Shown here: positions 9,579-17,722 of the stretch, piece after piece
Position numbering within the stretch: position 1 is the first letter of the stretch
Layout: every line of letters starts with the position of its first letter
DNA from: DATFVA01 sp963774455
GTDB lineage: Bacteria > Bacteroidota > Ignavibacteria > Ignavibacteriales > Ignavibacteriaceae
NCBI GenBank assembly: GCA_963774455.1
Contig: CAVZFD010000003.1
Location: forward strand, 434,001 to 498,000
Direction: 5' to 3'
Length of the DNA: 64,000 bases
The notes under the pieces: model-generated
Seen by the model: the letters and a program-made list of their open reading frames with translations, nothing else
Told to the model about the DNA's origin: nothing
Databases searched by the model: none
Program-made: the position numbers and the translations under genes

Positions 9579-10931
9579 TCAAAACTTCTTTTTCAGCGGA
9601 TGAGCCTCGGTATTGAATATAACGCTGTTGAAGTCAAGTACATTCTCATCAGAGAATAGCAGGTATAGATATTTCAAGGTCTCGGCCAGGAAGAAACTGT
9701 ACATTTTATCGCCTTTCTGTCCTGTTATAACACTTTGAAGTGAGGTATACCCTTCATCAAGTCTGCATTTGTCTATTATACTTTGAAGGTAGTCTTTCCC
9801 CATTCTAAGATATTTATCATCTTTTGTAAAATGGTAGAGGTAGTACGCGGACTCGATATTCTCAGGTCGTAAAACATATTGAGGGTAAGTAACTTCCATC
9901 GTTTTATAATTGAACTCCTCCGGTTCTATTCCAAAATGACTCCACATATAAAAACAAGACTCCTGAAGATCTTCAGCCTGTTTTACGTCTCCGCCAAGTG
10001 AAAGCACAGCAGGCAAAAAAGCATCGAGCGCGCCAAAGGTTGTGTTTGTTCTTTGTCCCGTGTTCATATCGACCTTGCCGTACCACAACCTGTTATCTAC
10101 GGTATCGGGCAGGAAACGGTTTGCAGCAGCTATGCTTGAATCGTACATTACCTTAAAATCTTTATCGCCAAAAAGCAGCCAGCTCTTAAGCAGATACTCA
10201 TAATAGGAATCTATCATACCGCTGATGTGACTCTCAGTATCCTGCCACTCTCCTGTATTTACATTTATTGTGGTTCCAACCAGCCCTAACTTTGACCTTC
10301 TTTGATAAACCTGCTGTACGGCATTCTTCGCTTTATTGTAATAGGTGTTATTTCCTGTAAGCCGGCTTAGAGTTCCGAACTCGAGCATCAATGTTCCTAT
10401 TTCGGCGGGATTATTTATCTCATTCTTTGTTTCACCTGTTCTGAGATTGACATTAACGTACGGCATCCCGGTTTCAGAGTTAAAAACAGGAAGCAGCCTG
10501 CTGCCCAGATCTTTGGCCAGTGTTAAGAATCTTTTGTCCCCCTCGAATTCATAAGCTGTAAGAAGTCCGCCGAGCAGTCGTATTGTTACCTCAAAGTTCT
10601 GAACGAAGACATCCTGATCGAGATTCAGATTATTTAAGATTAACTCTTTCGTCTCTTTCGCCTCATCGTTTAAACCCATAAGCAGCATGGTATCGAATGC
10701 ATCAACCGGGGTCATATAAAAAGAGATTCCATACCAGTCGTGACTCGTTTTACTTACCGGCTTAAGTTCATCGTGTCCCCATGCGTATATTTTATAAGCA
10801 TTCCAGGCGTGCAGAAATTCTTCTTTTACAATTTGAACGGTTCTTTCTTTATCGATAGCTGCTCTATCCTGGGGTGCAGCTGCAGGAGTAAGGAGCAGGA
10901 AGACCGCAAGCAGAAGAAATAGTTTAGTCAT
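9579..10931 (-). CDS. Glycoside hydrolase family 47 (class I alpha-mannosidase)
   Basis: 450 residues. The ATG at 10931 is preferred because it places the signal peptide (MTKLFLLLAVFLLLTPAAAPQ) at the N terminus; a GTG lies 13 codons upstream. Family hallmarks run the full length: WGHDELKPVS near residue 50, GGLLTAYEF near 125, LRPENIESAYYLYHFT near 360, and TSLQSV plus KMYSFFLAETLKYLYLLFSD near the end. GH47 enzymes invert and trim alpha-1,2-mannose, need calcium, and are best known from the eukaryotic ER and Golgi. This one is exported, so it probably acts on glycans in the periplasm or outside. The acid residues look intact. Confidence 0.92.
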   Translation of the reverse strand: MTKLFLLLAVFLLLTPAAAPQDRAAIDKERTVQIVKEEFLHAWNAYKIYAWGHDELKPVSKTSHDWYGISFYMTPVDAFDTMLLMGLNDEAKETKELILNNLNLDQDVFVQNFEVTIRLLGGLLTAYEFEGDKRFLTLAKDLGSRLLPVFNSETGMPYVNVNLRTGETKNEINNPAEIGTLMLEFGTLSRLTGNNTYYNKAKNAVQQVYQRRSKLGLVGTTINVNTGEWQDTESHISGMIDSYYEYLLKSWLLFGDKDFKVMYDSSIAAANRFLPDTVDNRLWYGKVDMNTGQRTNTTFGALDAFLPAVLSLGGDVKQAEDLQESCFYMWSHFGIEPEEFNYKTMEVTYPQYVLRPENIESAYYLYHFTKDDKYLRMGKDYLQSIIDKCRLDEGYTSLQSVITGQKGDKMYSFFLAETLKYLYLLFSDENVLDFNSVIFNTEAHPLKKKF

Positions 10932-11069
10932 AATAATTCCATATTTTTTCTGTAATAATTTAACCTCCACGTGGTTAGGATGAAAATCCCGGATTTTTTA
11001 TTATTGTAGAATAAAATCAAACTAACAAAACCCGAACATCATAGATGTTCAAATATTGCAGGGAAGCCA

Positions 11070-11627
11070 TTGAAAGAAAAAATAAGGTGCGGCTGGAGCA
11101 TTTCCGACCCGATTTATATTAAATACCACGATGCTGAATGGGGCGTACCGGTACATGATGACCGGAAACTTTTTGAATTCCTGATCCTTGAAGGTTTCCA
11201 GGCAGGACTAAGCTGGATCACGATCCTTCGTAAAAGAGAAAACTTCAGAAAGGCATTCGATAACTTCGATCCTGAAATCATTGCACGCTACGGTAAAAGG
11301 AAAATCAATTTCTTGCTAAAGGATGAGGGGATAATAAGGAACAAAATGAAGATTGAAGCAGCTGTAACCAACGCGCGCGCTTACCTTAAGGTTCAGGAGG
11401 AATTCGGCAGCTTTGATAAATATATATGGCAGTTCGTCGACTTTAAGCCCGTTCAAAATAAATTCAAATCTCTTAAAGAAGTCCCCGCAAGCACAGAGAT
11501 ATCCGACATAATGAGCAAAGACCTCAGGAAAAGAGGTTTCAAATTTGTGGGTACAACCATCTGTTACGCCCATATGCAGGCAACCGGGATGGTCAATGAT
11601 CATATAATCACCTGTTGGAAACATTAA
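11070..11627 (+). CDS. tag: DNA-3-methyladenine glycosylase I
   Basis: 185 residues, matching the usual Tag length. Removes 3-methyladenine from alkylated DNA in base-excision repair. Diagnostic stretches are RCGWSISDPIYIKYHDAEWG at the N terminus, GFQAGLSWITILRKRENFR in the helix-hairpin-helix region, and FKFVGTTICYAHMQATGMVNDH near the C terminus, whose Cys and His belong to the Tag zinc site together with the N-terminal Cys and His. The start is a TTG preceded by GCAGGGAAG; no other start fits the family N terminus. Confidence 0.95.
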   Translation: MKEKIRCGWSISDPIYIKYHDAEWGVPVHDDRKLFEFLILEGFQAGLSWITILRKRENFRKAFDNFDPEIIARYGKRKINFLLKDEGIIRNKMKIEAAVTNARAYLKVQEEFGSFDKYIWQFVDFKPVQNKFKSLKEVPASTEISDIMSKDLRKRGFKFVGTTICYAHMQATGMVNDHIITCWKH

Positions 11628-11768
11628 TTTTGATCTAAAACTAAATTCTGCTTATCTTCCTGCATACCCTTAAAAATTTGCTATTCAGGTAATATACACA
11701 CTTATTCTCCGGTATATACCGTTTCGTCCCTGGTCCTGTAACAGTAAGTAAAAATTAAGGAACACGAT

Positions 11769-13064
11769 TTGGATCCCGTAAAAAACATAGATCAATTAAT
11801 TGAAGAGAACACGCGACTTCGGGCTGCTGTTGCCGAGCTTTCAATATTAAATGATATAGCTACTGCAATAAGTTCAACACAATCGCTTGAAAAGATTGTT
11901 GACCTCATAGTTCACAAATGCGTTAAACATCTTCGTGTTGAGCAGGGAGCTGTGATGCTCCTGAATGAGCAGGATATGAATAATCCCTTCCATACAATGA
12001 TCAGGAAACAGGACTCAGTTATCAGCTCTCTTCCATACAGACTTGATACTCAGCTTACCGGCTGGATGCTCAAAAACAAAGTTCCGCTGCTTGTAAATGA
12101 TCTGGAAACTGACACCAGGTTCAAGCTCTCTCCAGACGATAAGTTATCCATAAAATCTCTGCTCGGGGTCCCTTTAATGCTGAAAGGACGGATGACCGGG
12201 ATAATAAATGTTTTCAATAAACACGATGATTCAGGGTTCACATCGAACGATCAGAGATTGCTGTCGATAATTGCCGCACAATCGGCACAGATTATCGAGA
12301 ATGCGAGACTCAACCTTGAGGAACAGGCACTGCAGCATATCCAGGAGGAAATGAGAGTCGCCAGAAACATCCAGGAGAATCTGCTTCCCAAAAAAACTCC
12401 TGTATCCGAGGAATACCAGTTTGCCGGTAAAAGCCTCCCTGCAAAGGAAGTAGGAGGCGACTATTATGATTTTATTTCCCTTAAAGACGGAAGGATTGCC
12501 TTCTGCCTTGGGGATATTTCCGGTAAAGGAATCCCGGCCTCGCTGCTCATGGCCAACCTCCAGGCATCACTCAGAGGGCAGGCGTTCGTTGGGAGCGAAT
12601 GCAAGGAATCTGTTTCTTTCGCTAATACTATCTTATATCATAATACCGATTCGACCCGGTACGCCACACTGTTTTATTCAATTCTTGATAAAGATAAGCA
12701 CCGCCTCACATACTGCAACGCCGGTCATAATAGTCCCTATCTTTTCTCCCCCGGTAAAGAATCTAAACGGTTAAGCGAGGGAGGAATAATTGTAGGAATG
12801 ATTCCCGACTACAGCTACGTGGAGGAAACAATTGAATTCGGCTATGAAGATGTCTTCGTTCTTTACTCAGACGGTGTGACAGAGGCTATGAATTTTTCGG
12901 ATGAAGAATACGGTGAGGACCGGTTTGAAAATGCTATTAGGAAAAACCTGCATCTGTCTGCAGGTGATATTATTAAAGAAATATTCGAAGACGTTGAGCA
13001 CTTTACAAAAGGTGCTCCACAATCAGACGATATTACTATGGTGGTTATTAAGCGTATAAAATAA
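11769..13064 (+). CDS. GAF-PP2C (SpoIIE/RsbU-type) serine phosphatase
   Basis: 431 residues, TTG start after AAGGA. A short coiled coil (1-30) leads to a GAF sensor domain (about 30-185), a linking helix (LEEQALQHIQEEMRVARNIQ) and a SpoIIE/PP2C phosphatase domain (about 200-430). The metal-binding acids are present: GGDYYDF, GDISGKG, SDGVTEA and DDITMV. Such enzymes dephosphorylate a STAS anti-sigma-antagonist in partner-switching cascades, and a STAS gene follows 26 bases later. The GAF domain probably senses a small molecule or redox cue; the ligand is unknown. No anti-sigma kinase is in this window. Confidence 0.9.
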   Translation: MDPVKNIDQLIEENTRLRAAVAELSILNDIATAISSTQSLEKIVDLIVHKCVKHLRVEQGAVMLLNEQDMNNPFHTMIRKQDSVISSLPYRLDTQLTGWMLKNKVPLLVNDLETDTRFKLSPDDKLSIKSLLGVPLMLKGRMTGIINVFNKHDDSGFTSNDQRLLSIIAAQSAQIIENARLNLEEQALQHIQEEMRVARNIQENLLPKKTPVSEEYQFAGKSLPAKEVGGDYYDFISLKDGRIAFCLGDISGKGIPASLLMANLQASLRGQAFVGSECKESVSFANTILYHNTDSTRYATLFYSILDKDKHRLTYCNAGHNSPYLFSPGKESKRLSEGGIIVGMIPDYSYVEETIEFGYEDVFVLYSDGVTEAMNFSDEEYGEDRFENAIRKNLHLSAGDIIKEIFEDVEHFTKGAPQSDDITMVVIKRIK

Positions 13065-13090
13065 TGCATAACTTTTATTGTAGAGATTAG

Positions 13091-13429
13091 ATGAATATCA
13101 AAGAACAGTACGGAGTTGTAATCATCGAGCTGAAAGGTAAGCTTGTGGGCGGACCCATGGCAGGACAAATGGATCGTACGCTGAATAACCTCCTTGATCA
13201 GGGTAAAAAGAACATCGTCGTTGATTTAAGCAGGATCACCATATTAAATAGTTCGGGGATGGGAATACTGATCAGCGGATTTTCTAAGGTAAAAGAGAAG
13301 GGCGGAACGCTTAAACTGGCAAATGTTACAAATAAGATCGAAGGTTTATTATCTATAACAAAACTGAACAGAATCTTTGAACTTTATGATTCTTCGGATG
13401 AAGCAGCACAAAGTTTTGAAAGGAGATGA
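13091..13429 (+). CDS. STAS-domain anti-sigma factor antagonist
   Basis: 112 residues, a single STAS domain of the SpoIIAA/RsbV kind. The phosphorylatable serine lies in VVDLSRITILNSSGMGILI. It is the expected substrate of the phosphatase just upstream and would release a sigma factor or another partner from its kinase when dephosphorylated. Only 6 bases separate it from the next gene, so the three genes are probably one transcript. Confidence 0.9.
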   Translation: MNIKEQYGVVIIELKGKLVGGPMAGQMDRTLNNLLDQGKKNIVVDLSRITILNSSGMGILISGFSKVKEKGGTLKLANVTNKIEGLLSITKLNRIFELYDSSDEAAQSFERR

Positions 13430-13435
13430 TGCTCT

Positions 13436-13822
13436 ATGTTTATGAGACTCGTGCAATTAAATGTTGAAAAGAAGGAGATTGATAAGTTCCGGGAGATATA
13501 CCAGGGAGATATTATCGACAGGCTGCAGAATACATTGGGCTGCAGGTTCGCCGGGCTGATAGAAAGCGGGGCTGAGGAAAGCGAGTTTATTTCGCTCACA
13601 CTGTGGGATGAACAAAAACAAGCTGAAAGCTATGAAAAAAGCGGGGTGTATGAAGAACTCCTTTCAAAAGTGAAACCTTATCTGCAGAATTCGTCTGAAT
13701 GGAAAATTCAGTTATCAGAAAATCTTGAACTTGAATACAAGCAGGTACAGGAAGAACCGGTCATTAAAAAAGTTTTCGGTGCAGGCACAGGGCAACTTGA
13801 ACGGTGCAAGCGGCAGTTTTGA
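13436..13822 (+). CDS. ABM-type (ferredoxin-like) domain protein, first half of a split pair
   Basis: 128 residues. The first 100 form one dimeric alpha-beta-barrel domain of the antibiotic-biosynthesis-monooxygenase kind (RLVQLNVEKKEIDKFREIY, RFAGLIES, ISLTLWDEQKQAESYEKSG). The last dozen residues (GQLERCKRQF) are out of register with the family. The +1 frame continues directly into a second, homologous ABM domain. Either the two domains were one protein until a one-base change in the GGGC run at 13790-13793, or they are coupled genes. The role is unknown; the neighbours suggest a signalling or stress link. Confidence 0.75.
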   Translation: MFMRLVQLNVEKKEIDKFREIYQGDIIDRLQNTLGCRFAGLIESGAEESEFISLTLWDEQKQAESYEKSGVYEELLSKVKPYLQNSSEWKIQLSENLELEYKQVQEEPVIKKVFGAGTGQLERCKRQF

Positions 13823-14195
13823 TTCTCATCTTTATTTAAGGATTGTTTCTCTTTCCATCCAGGAAGGGAAAGTGGATGAATTTAAGAGAATATTTTCGGG
13901 TGAGATAATACCCGGACTCCTCTCCACGAAGGGATGTAAGTATGCCTTCCTGACCCGGAGTACACAGGAATCCAATGCTTTTATTTCGGTGAGCATATGG
14001 GATAGTAAGGATGACGCCGATTTCTATGAAAGTTCAGGCAAGTTCAAAGAACTGGTTGACAAGGTGTCTCATACATTCTCCCAGTTTTACAGGTGGAAGA
14101 TGGCTCTTGAAAAGGATTATGATGCGAGCATTAATACTTCAGAGGATATGAAGGTTGATCGTTATAATATAGTTACAGGAAAAAATTTTTATTAA
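13797..14195 (+). CDS. Second ABM-type domain, in the +1 frame of the preceding gene
   Basis: This frame encodes a full ABM domain closely similar to the previous one: LRIVSLSIQEGKVDEFKRIF against RLVQLNVEKKEIDKFREIY, and ISVSIWDSKDDADFYESSG against ISLTLWDEQKQAESYEKSG. There is no ATG before the domain. The candidate start chosen here is a TTG at 13797 with CAGGG five bases ahead, overlapping the first gene by 26 bases; another TTG lies at 13725. A frameshifted single two-domain gene (13436-14195) is equally possible and would join GAGTG to NLNGASGSFDSH. Confidence 0.6.
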   Translation: MNGASGSFDSHLYLRIVSLSIQEGKVDEFKRIFSGEIIPGLLSTKGCKYAFLTRSTQESNAFISVSIWDSKDDADFYESSGKFKELVDKVSHTFSQFYRWKMALEKDYDASINTSEDMKVDRYNIVTGKNFY

Positions 14196-14210
14196 AAAAT
14201 AGACTACCAT

Positions 14211-14555
14211 ATGCGGATGGGATTTGATCTAAATAACCTGGCGGAAACAATCGGTGAATTCCCGCAGCTCTATAAACATAAGCTGGAATACGGGGACCAG
14301 ATTCACCTGAAGACCCTGAATTCAGTTTATATTATCAAGGTAACTAATACCGGCGAATACCTTGTATCGGGAGGATGGTTCGACATCCAGAAGCTTTCCC
14401 CTTATAAAATAAATATTCGCGGTTGCACCTGGGGAGGTTCGGCTATAAAGACTGATATTATTGCTGCTCCCGGACTCTGCATTGAATTCAGTAATAATCT
14501 TATTACAAGCAAGATCCACAAGGTTTTTTACTTTTCATATAAATCAATTAATTGA
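14211..14555 (+). CDS. Conserved-looking small soluble protein, unknown function
   Basis: 114 residues starting MRMGFDLNNLAETIGEFPQL (a second ATG two codons on is also possible). Mixed alpha/beta, with a YGDQIHLKTLNSVYIIKVTN segment that looks like a small beta barrel. It follows the ABM frame by 15 bases and shares the direction of the phosphatase-STAS genes. A hairpin follows. I do not recognise a family. Confidence 0.6.
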   Translation: MRMGFDLNNLAETIGEFPQLYKHKLEYGDQIHLKTLNSVYIIKVTNTGEYLVSGGWFDIQKLSPYKINIRGCTWGGSAIKTDIIAAPGLCIEFSNNLITSKIHKVFYFSYKSIN

Positions 14556-14579
14556 TTGTGTGAAATTGTTATATCGACG

Positions 14580-14598
14580 CTCCCGGTTCAGCCGGGAG
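14580..14598 (+). terminator. GC-rich hairpin, possible terminator
   Basis: CTCCCGG pairs with CCGGGAG around five bases. A TTTTTT run follows only after about 8 bases, so this is a weak or partial terminator between the phosphatase group and the first kinase gene. Confidence 0.45.
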
Positions 14599-14634
14599 AG
14601 AAGATATTTTTTATTTATAAGGATAGAAAAAATT

Positions 14635-17313
14635 ATGATCGGCGAAACAATACTCCATTATAAAATATTAGAGAAATCCGGCGGCGGGGGAATGGGAGTT
14701 GTTTATAAGGCCAGGGATGAGAAACTCGACCGTATAGTTGCCTTAAAGTTTTTACCCCCTCATCTTCTTGCGGATGCCGAGTCGGAACAGAGGTTTATGA
14801 CCGAGGCCAGATCGGCTTCTTCGCTTGATCATCCCAACATCTGTACTGTTTATGATATCAATAAAACCGATGACGGTCAGCTTTTTATTGTAATGACTTT
14901 TTATGAAGGGGAAACCTTAAAGAAAAAAATCAGCAGTGGAATAATTGAGCCGGATGAGGCAGTGAATATTGCTGCCCAGATCGCTGCAGGACTTGAACGC
15001 GCACACAATAGTGGTATCGTCCACAGGGATATCAAGCCTGCAAATATAATGATAACCAAATATGATGAGGTTAAGATCGTTGATTTTGGACTTGCCAAAT
15101 CCAGGGCGTCGGCTGGTGTTACCAAATTCGGGTCAACGGTTGGTACGGCTGCATATATGTCGCCAGAACAGACCCGCGGAGAAATCGTGGATCAGAGAAC
15201 AGATATCTGGGCGCTGGGTATAATAATGTATGAAATGCTAACAGGCGCTAGTCCCTTTAAAGGCGAATATGAACAGGCAATAATTTATTCTATTCTTAAC
15301 GATGAATTACCCGAAATAAAAGGCATCCCGGTAGAATTAAATGATATAATACGAAGGTCCACGGCAAAAAATCCTGCGGACAGATACAGCTCAATAAGTG
15401 AAATGTATTCTGATCTGTTAATGTTAAAAGGGGATTCCCGATCGCAGGTATCCGATTCACGCAACCCCGGATCGCGCATCTCGGGATCTCAGAACTCCCG
15501 CTCCCGGATCTCCGGTTCGCAGATCCCGGAGTCAAAAGTTATTAAGGACGGGAAGCACCCCGAGATGAAGTGGATATTATCAGCTGCTGCGATTGTCATA
15601 GTTTCAATGATCGCAGGCTGGTTGTATTTCAGCCGGAGCCCGGAAAAGCCTGAACCGGATAATACCCGTAAAATGATAGTTGTACTGCCGTTTGAAAATT
15701 TAGGTGCTCAGGATGAAAACTACTTTGCGGATGGCGTGACAGAGGAAATAACAAGTAAGCTGGCATCAATAGGCAATATAGGTGTAATTTCACGCAACAG
15801 TGCGGAAAAGCTGGCCAAGTCAAATAAGAGTACGGAGGAGATGGGAAAAGAATTCGGTGTGAATTATATATTAAGCGGAACGATAAGATGGGCTAAAGGA
15901 AAAGATAAAATTAGTCGTGTAAGGATAACCCCGCAGCTTACAAGGGTTTCTGATAATACGATTACCTGGTCGGATTCATATGATAAAGTGCTCGATGATA
16001 TATTCACTGTGCAGAATGATATTGCTCAGAAAGTAGTTGATCAGCTGGGCGGTTCACTGCTTGCAGATCAGGTTCAACAAAAGGCTCCGACTAATAACCT
16101 TGAAGCCTACGATTTTTATCTCCGGGGGTTATCTTATGAAATGCGGGGTTCTTATTTGAAATCAGACTTTGTAAGCTGCATAAACCTTTATAAAAAAGCT
16201 ATTGCACTGGATCCTGAATTTGCCCTGGCTTACTCGCATCTGTCGAGGGCACAGGCCTCAATGCACTGGTTTTTTTACGACCGCTCAGAAAAAAATGTCA
16301 GTGATGCGTTTGAGAATGCTCAAAAGTCTTTTGAATTAGCGCCCGATCTCGCAGATTCTTACCTCGCCCTGGGATATTATCATTACTGGTGCAAACTGGA
16401 TTACGTTAAAGCGATAGAAGATTTTTCCAAAGCCCGCAGGATTCAGCCTAACAATGCTGAGGCTTCATTTGGTCTCGGCGTAGTTTACAGACGGATGGGC
16501 ATTTTTGACCAAAGCCTGAAGAATATGTTGAAGGGAGTAACCCTTAATCCTTTATCGATCGAGTATGTCCGTAACACCGGCGAGACTTATTGGCTTTTAC
16601 GGGATTATGCTAATGCGGTAAAATATTATGAAAAAGCTATTGAACTTAGTCCTGATGTCAGCGCTTTGAAAGCAACTATGGCATGTTATTATATTCAATG
16701 GAAAGGTGATACAAAAAATGCCTCCAGGATATTGAAGGATGTTAAAGATTACAATTATCTTGATGTCACGCCCAATATTCCTGTTTTAATCGATATAATA
16801 AACAGAGACTATGATAAAGCTCTTACCGAACTAAAACTTCCAGGGAGAGAATACGAGACCGGACAGTTTAATTATACTCCATGGACTCAGGAAGCAGGAT
16901 TAATTTACAGGTATAAAAAGGAACCTGATATTTCAAAAGCATATTTTGATTCCTCCCGGGTTCAGCTTGAAAAAATGATCAGGGAAAATCCTGATGATGA
17001 ACGTCTTCATAGTTCACTTGGCATTACCTATGCTGGATTGGGACTTAAAGATAAGGCAATATACGAAGGTAAAAAAGGAATAGATCTTCTGCCGCTTGAT
17101 AAGGAAGCCTACCGAGGGTATTACCGTCAGTGGGATCTTGCAAATATTTATGTTCTAACCGGAAATTATAACCTGGCCTTGAATCAAATAGATTTTATTC
17201 TCTCAATACCGGGTGCATTTTCCGTCAACCTCCTGAAAATTGATCCCCTTTATGATTCACTGAGAGATTTACCAGGATATAAAGCAATAGTAAAGAAATA
17301 TTCTAACGGGTAA
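14635..17313 (+). CDS. Ser/Thr protein kinase with TolB-like domain and TPR tail
   Basis: 892 residues from the ATG of MIGETILHYKILEK; the frame is open upstream, but that part overlaps the preceding gene and aligns with no kinase. The kinase domain (1-270) has a Gly loop GGGGMG, Lys38 (VALKFL), HRDIKPANIM, DFGLAK and SPEQ. A Ser/Arg-rich linker (about 265-300) has a tandem RISGSQ repeat, then one transmembrane helix (about 309-328). Outside the membrane are a TolB-N/FlgO-like domain (IVVLPFENLGAQDENYFADG) and TPR repeats to the C terminus. It is a membrane receptor-type kinase; the signal and targets are unknown. Two further kinases of the same head follow on this strand. Confidence 0.9.
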   Translation: MIGETILHYKILEKSGGGGMGVVYKARDEKLDRIVALKFLPPHLLADAESEQRFMTEARSASSLDHPNICTVYDINKTDDGQLFIVMTFYEGETLKKKISSGIIEPDEAVNIAAQIAAGLERAHNSGIVHRDIKPANIMITKYDEVKIVDFGLAKSRASAGVTKFGSTVGTAAYMSPEQTRGEIVDQRTDIWALGIIMYEMLTGASPFKGEYEQAIIYSILNDELPEIKGIPVELNDIIRRSTAKNPADRYSSISEMYSDLLMLKGDSRSQVSDSRNPGSRISGSQNSRSRISGSQIPESKVIKDGKHPEMKWILSAAAIVIVSMIAGWLYFSRSPEKPEPDNTRKMIVVLPFENLGAQDENYFADGVTEEITSKLASIGNIGVISRNSAEKLAKSNKSTEEMGKEFGVNYILSGTIRWAKGKDKISRVRITPQLTRVSDNTITWSDSYDKVLDDIFTVQNDIAQKVVDQLGGSLLADQVQQKAPTNNLEAYDFYLRGLSYEMRGSYLKSDFVSCINLYKKAIALDPEFALAYSHLSRAQASMHWFFYDRSEKNVSDAFENAQKSFELAPDLADSYLALGYYHYWCKLDYVKAIEDFSKARRIQPNNAEASFGLGVVYRRMGIFDQSLKNMLKGVTLNPLSIEYVRNTGETYWLLRDYANAVKYYEKAIELSPDVSALKATMACYYIQWKGDTKNASRILKDVKDYNYLDVTPNIPVLIDIINRDYDKALTELKLPGREYETGQFNYTPWTQEAGLIYRYKKEPDISKAYFDSSRVQLEKMIRENPDDERLHSSLGITYAGLGLKDKAIYEGKKGIDLLPLDKEAYRGYYRQWDLANIYVLTGNYNLALNQIDFILSIPGAFSVNLLKIDPLYDSLRDLPGYKAIVKKYSNG

Positions 17314-17317
17314 AAAT

Positions 17318-17340
17318 CCCCCCCAGGAAAGTTCTGGGGG
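17318..17340 (+). terminator. Hairpin terminator after first kinase
   Basis: CCCCCAG pairs with CTGGGGG around GAAAGTT, starting about 5 bases after the kinase stop and followed by a short, mixed T stretch (TCTGTTA). Likely a terminator, with an imperfect U tail. Confidence 0.65.
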
Positions 17341-17392
17341 TCTGTTATAAAGGCCGGGCTGAGGCCGAATTGGATTTCAGAGTCAGGCTGGT

Positions 17393-17638
17393 TTGATTAA
17401 CGGGACGATACAACATTATCAGATAATCAGAGAAACAGGCAGAGGAGGGATGGTTATTGTGCATCACGCTGAAGATACCAGCTTAAGTGTAAAGCAGCTA
17501 TTAAACTTCCGCCTCACCAAATATCCTCCGACCAGGAAGAGAAAAAGAGAATTGAACCTGGAGCTCAGGCGGTTGGATCTTTAAATCATGCGAATAATTC
17601 AACGATTCATTCACTAGAAGAATCAGAAAAAGCTTTAT
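17393..17638 (+). pseudogene. Broken Ser/Thr kinase N-lobe with frameshift
   Basis: A TTG start gives INGTIQHYQIIRETGRGGM, a recognisable kinase head with a Gly loop. After about 30 codons the match moves to another frame, where CKAAIKLPPHQISSDQEEKK and then AQAVGSLNHANNSTIHSLEE follow. These correspond to AIKFLPEHIASDPEQKRR and AQAAASLNHPNITTIHAIED of the intact kinase at 20420. The frame then stops. No catalytic loop remains, so this is the decayed head of a fourth kinase. Confidence 0.75.
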
Positions 17639-17722
17639 ATGATAGGCGCAAATATACTTCACTATAAGATCCTGGAAAAGCTGGGCAAAGCCCGACTAAA
17701 AAGGAGCATTAAATATGAGTAA
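17639..17722 (+). pseudogene. Second truncated kinase head overlapping the next gene
   Basis: ATG opens 27 codons reading MIGANILHYKILEKLGKARL, nearly the first 16 residues of the intact kinases, then departs at the Gly loop and stops. The stop overlaps the start of the following kinase (TATGAGTAA). It could be a residual duplicate head or could act as a small translated leader that brings ribosomes to the next start; the sequence supports the first directly and only allows the second. Confidence 0.6.

Noticed and set aside
14461..14634. 58-codon N-terminal extension of the first kinase
   Set aside because: It overlaps the preceding gene, aligns with no kinase head, and the ATG at 14635 matches the start of the other two kinases.
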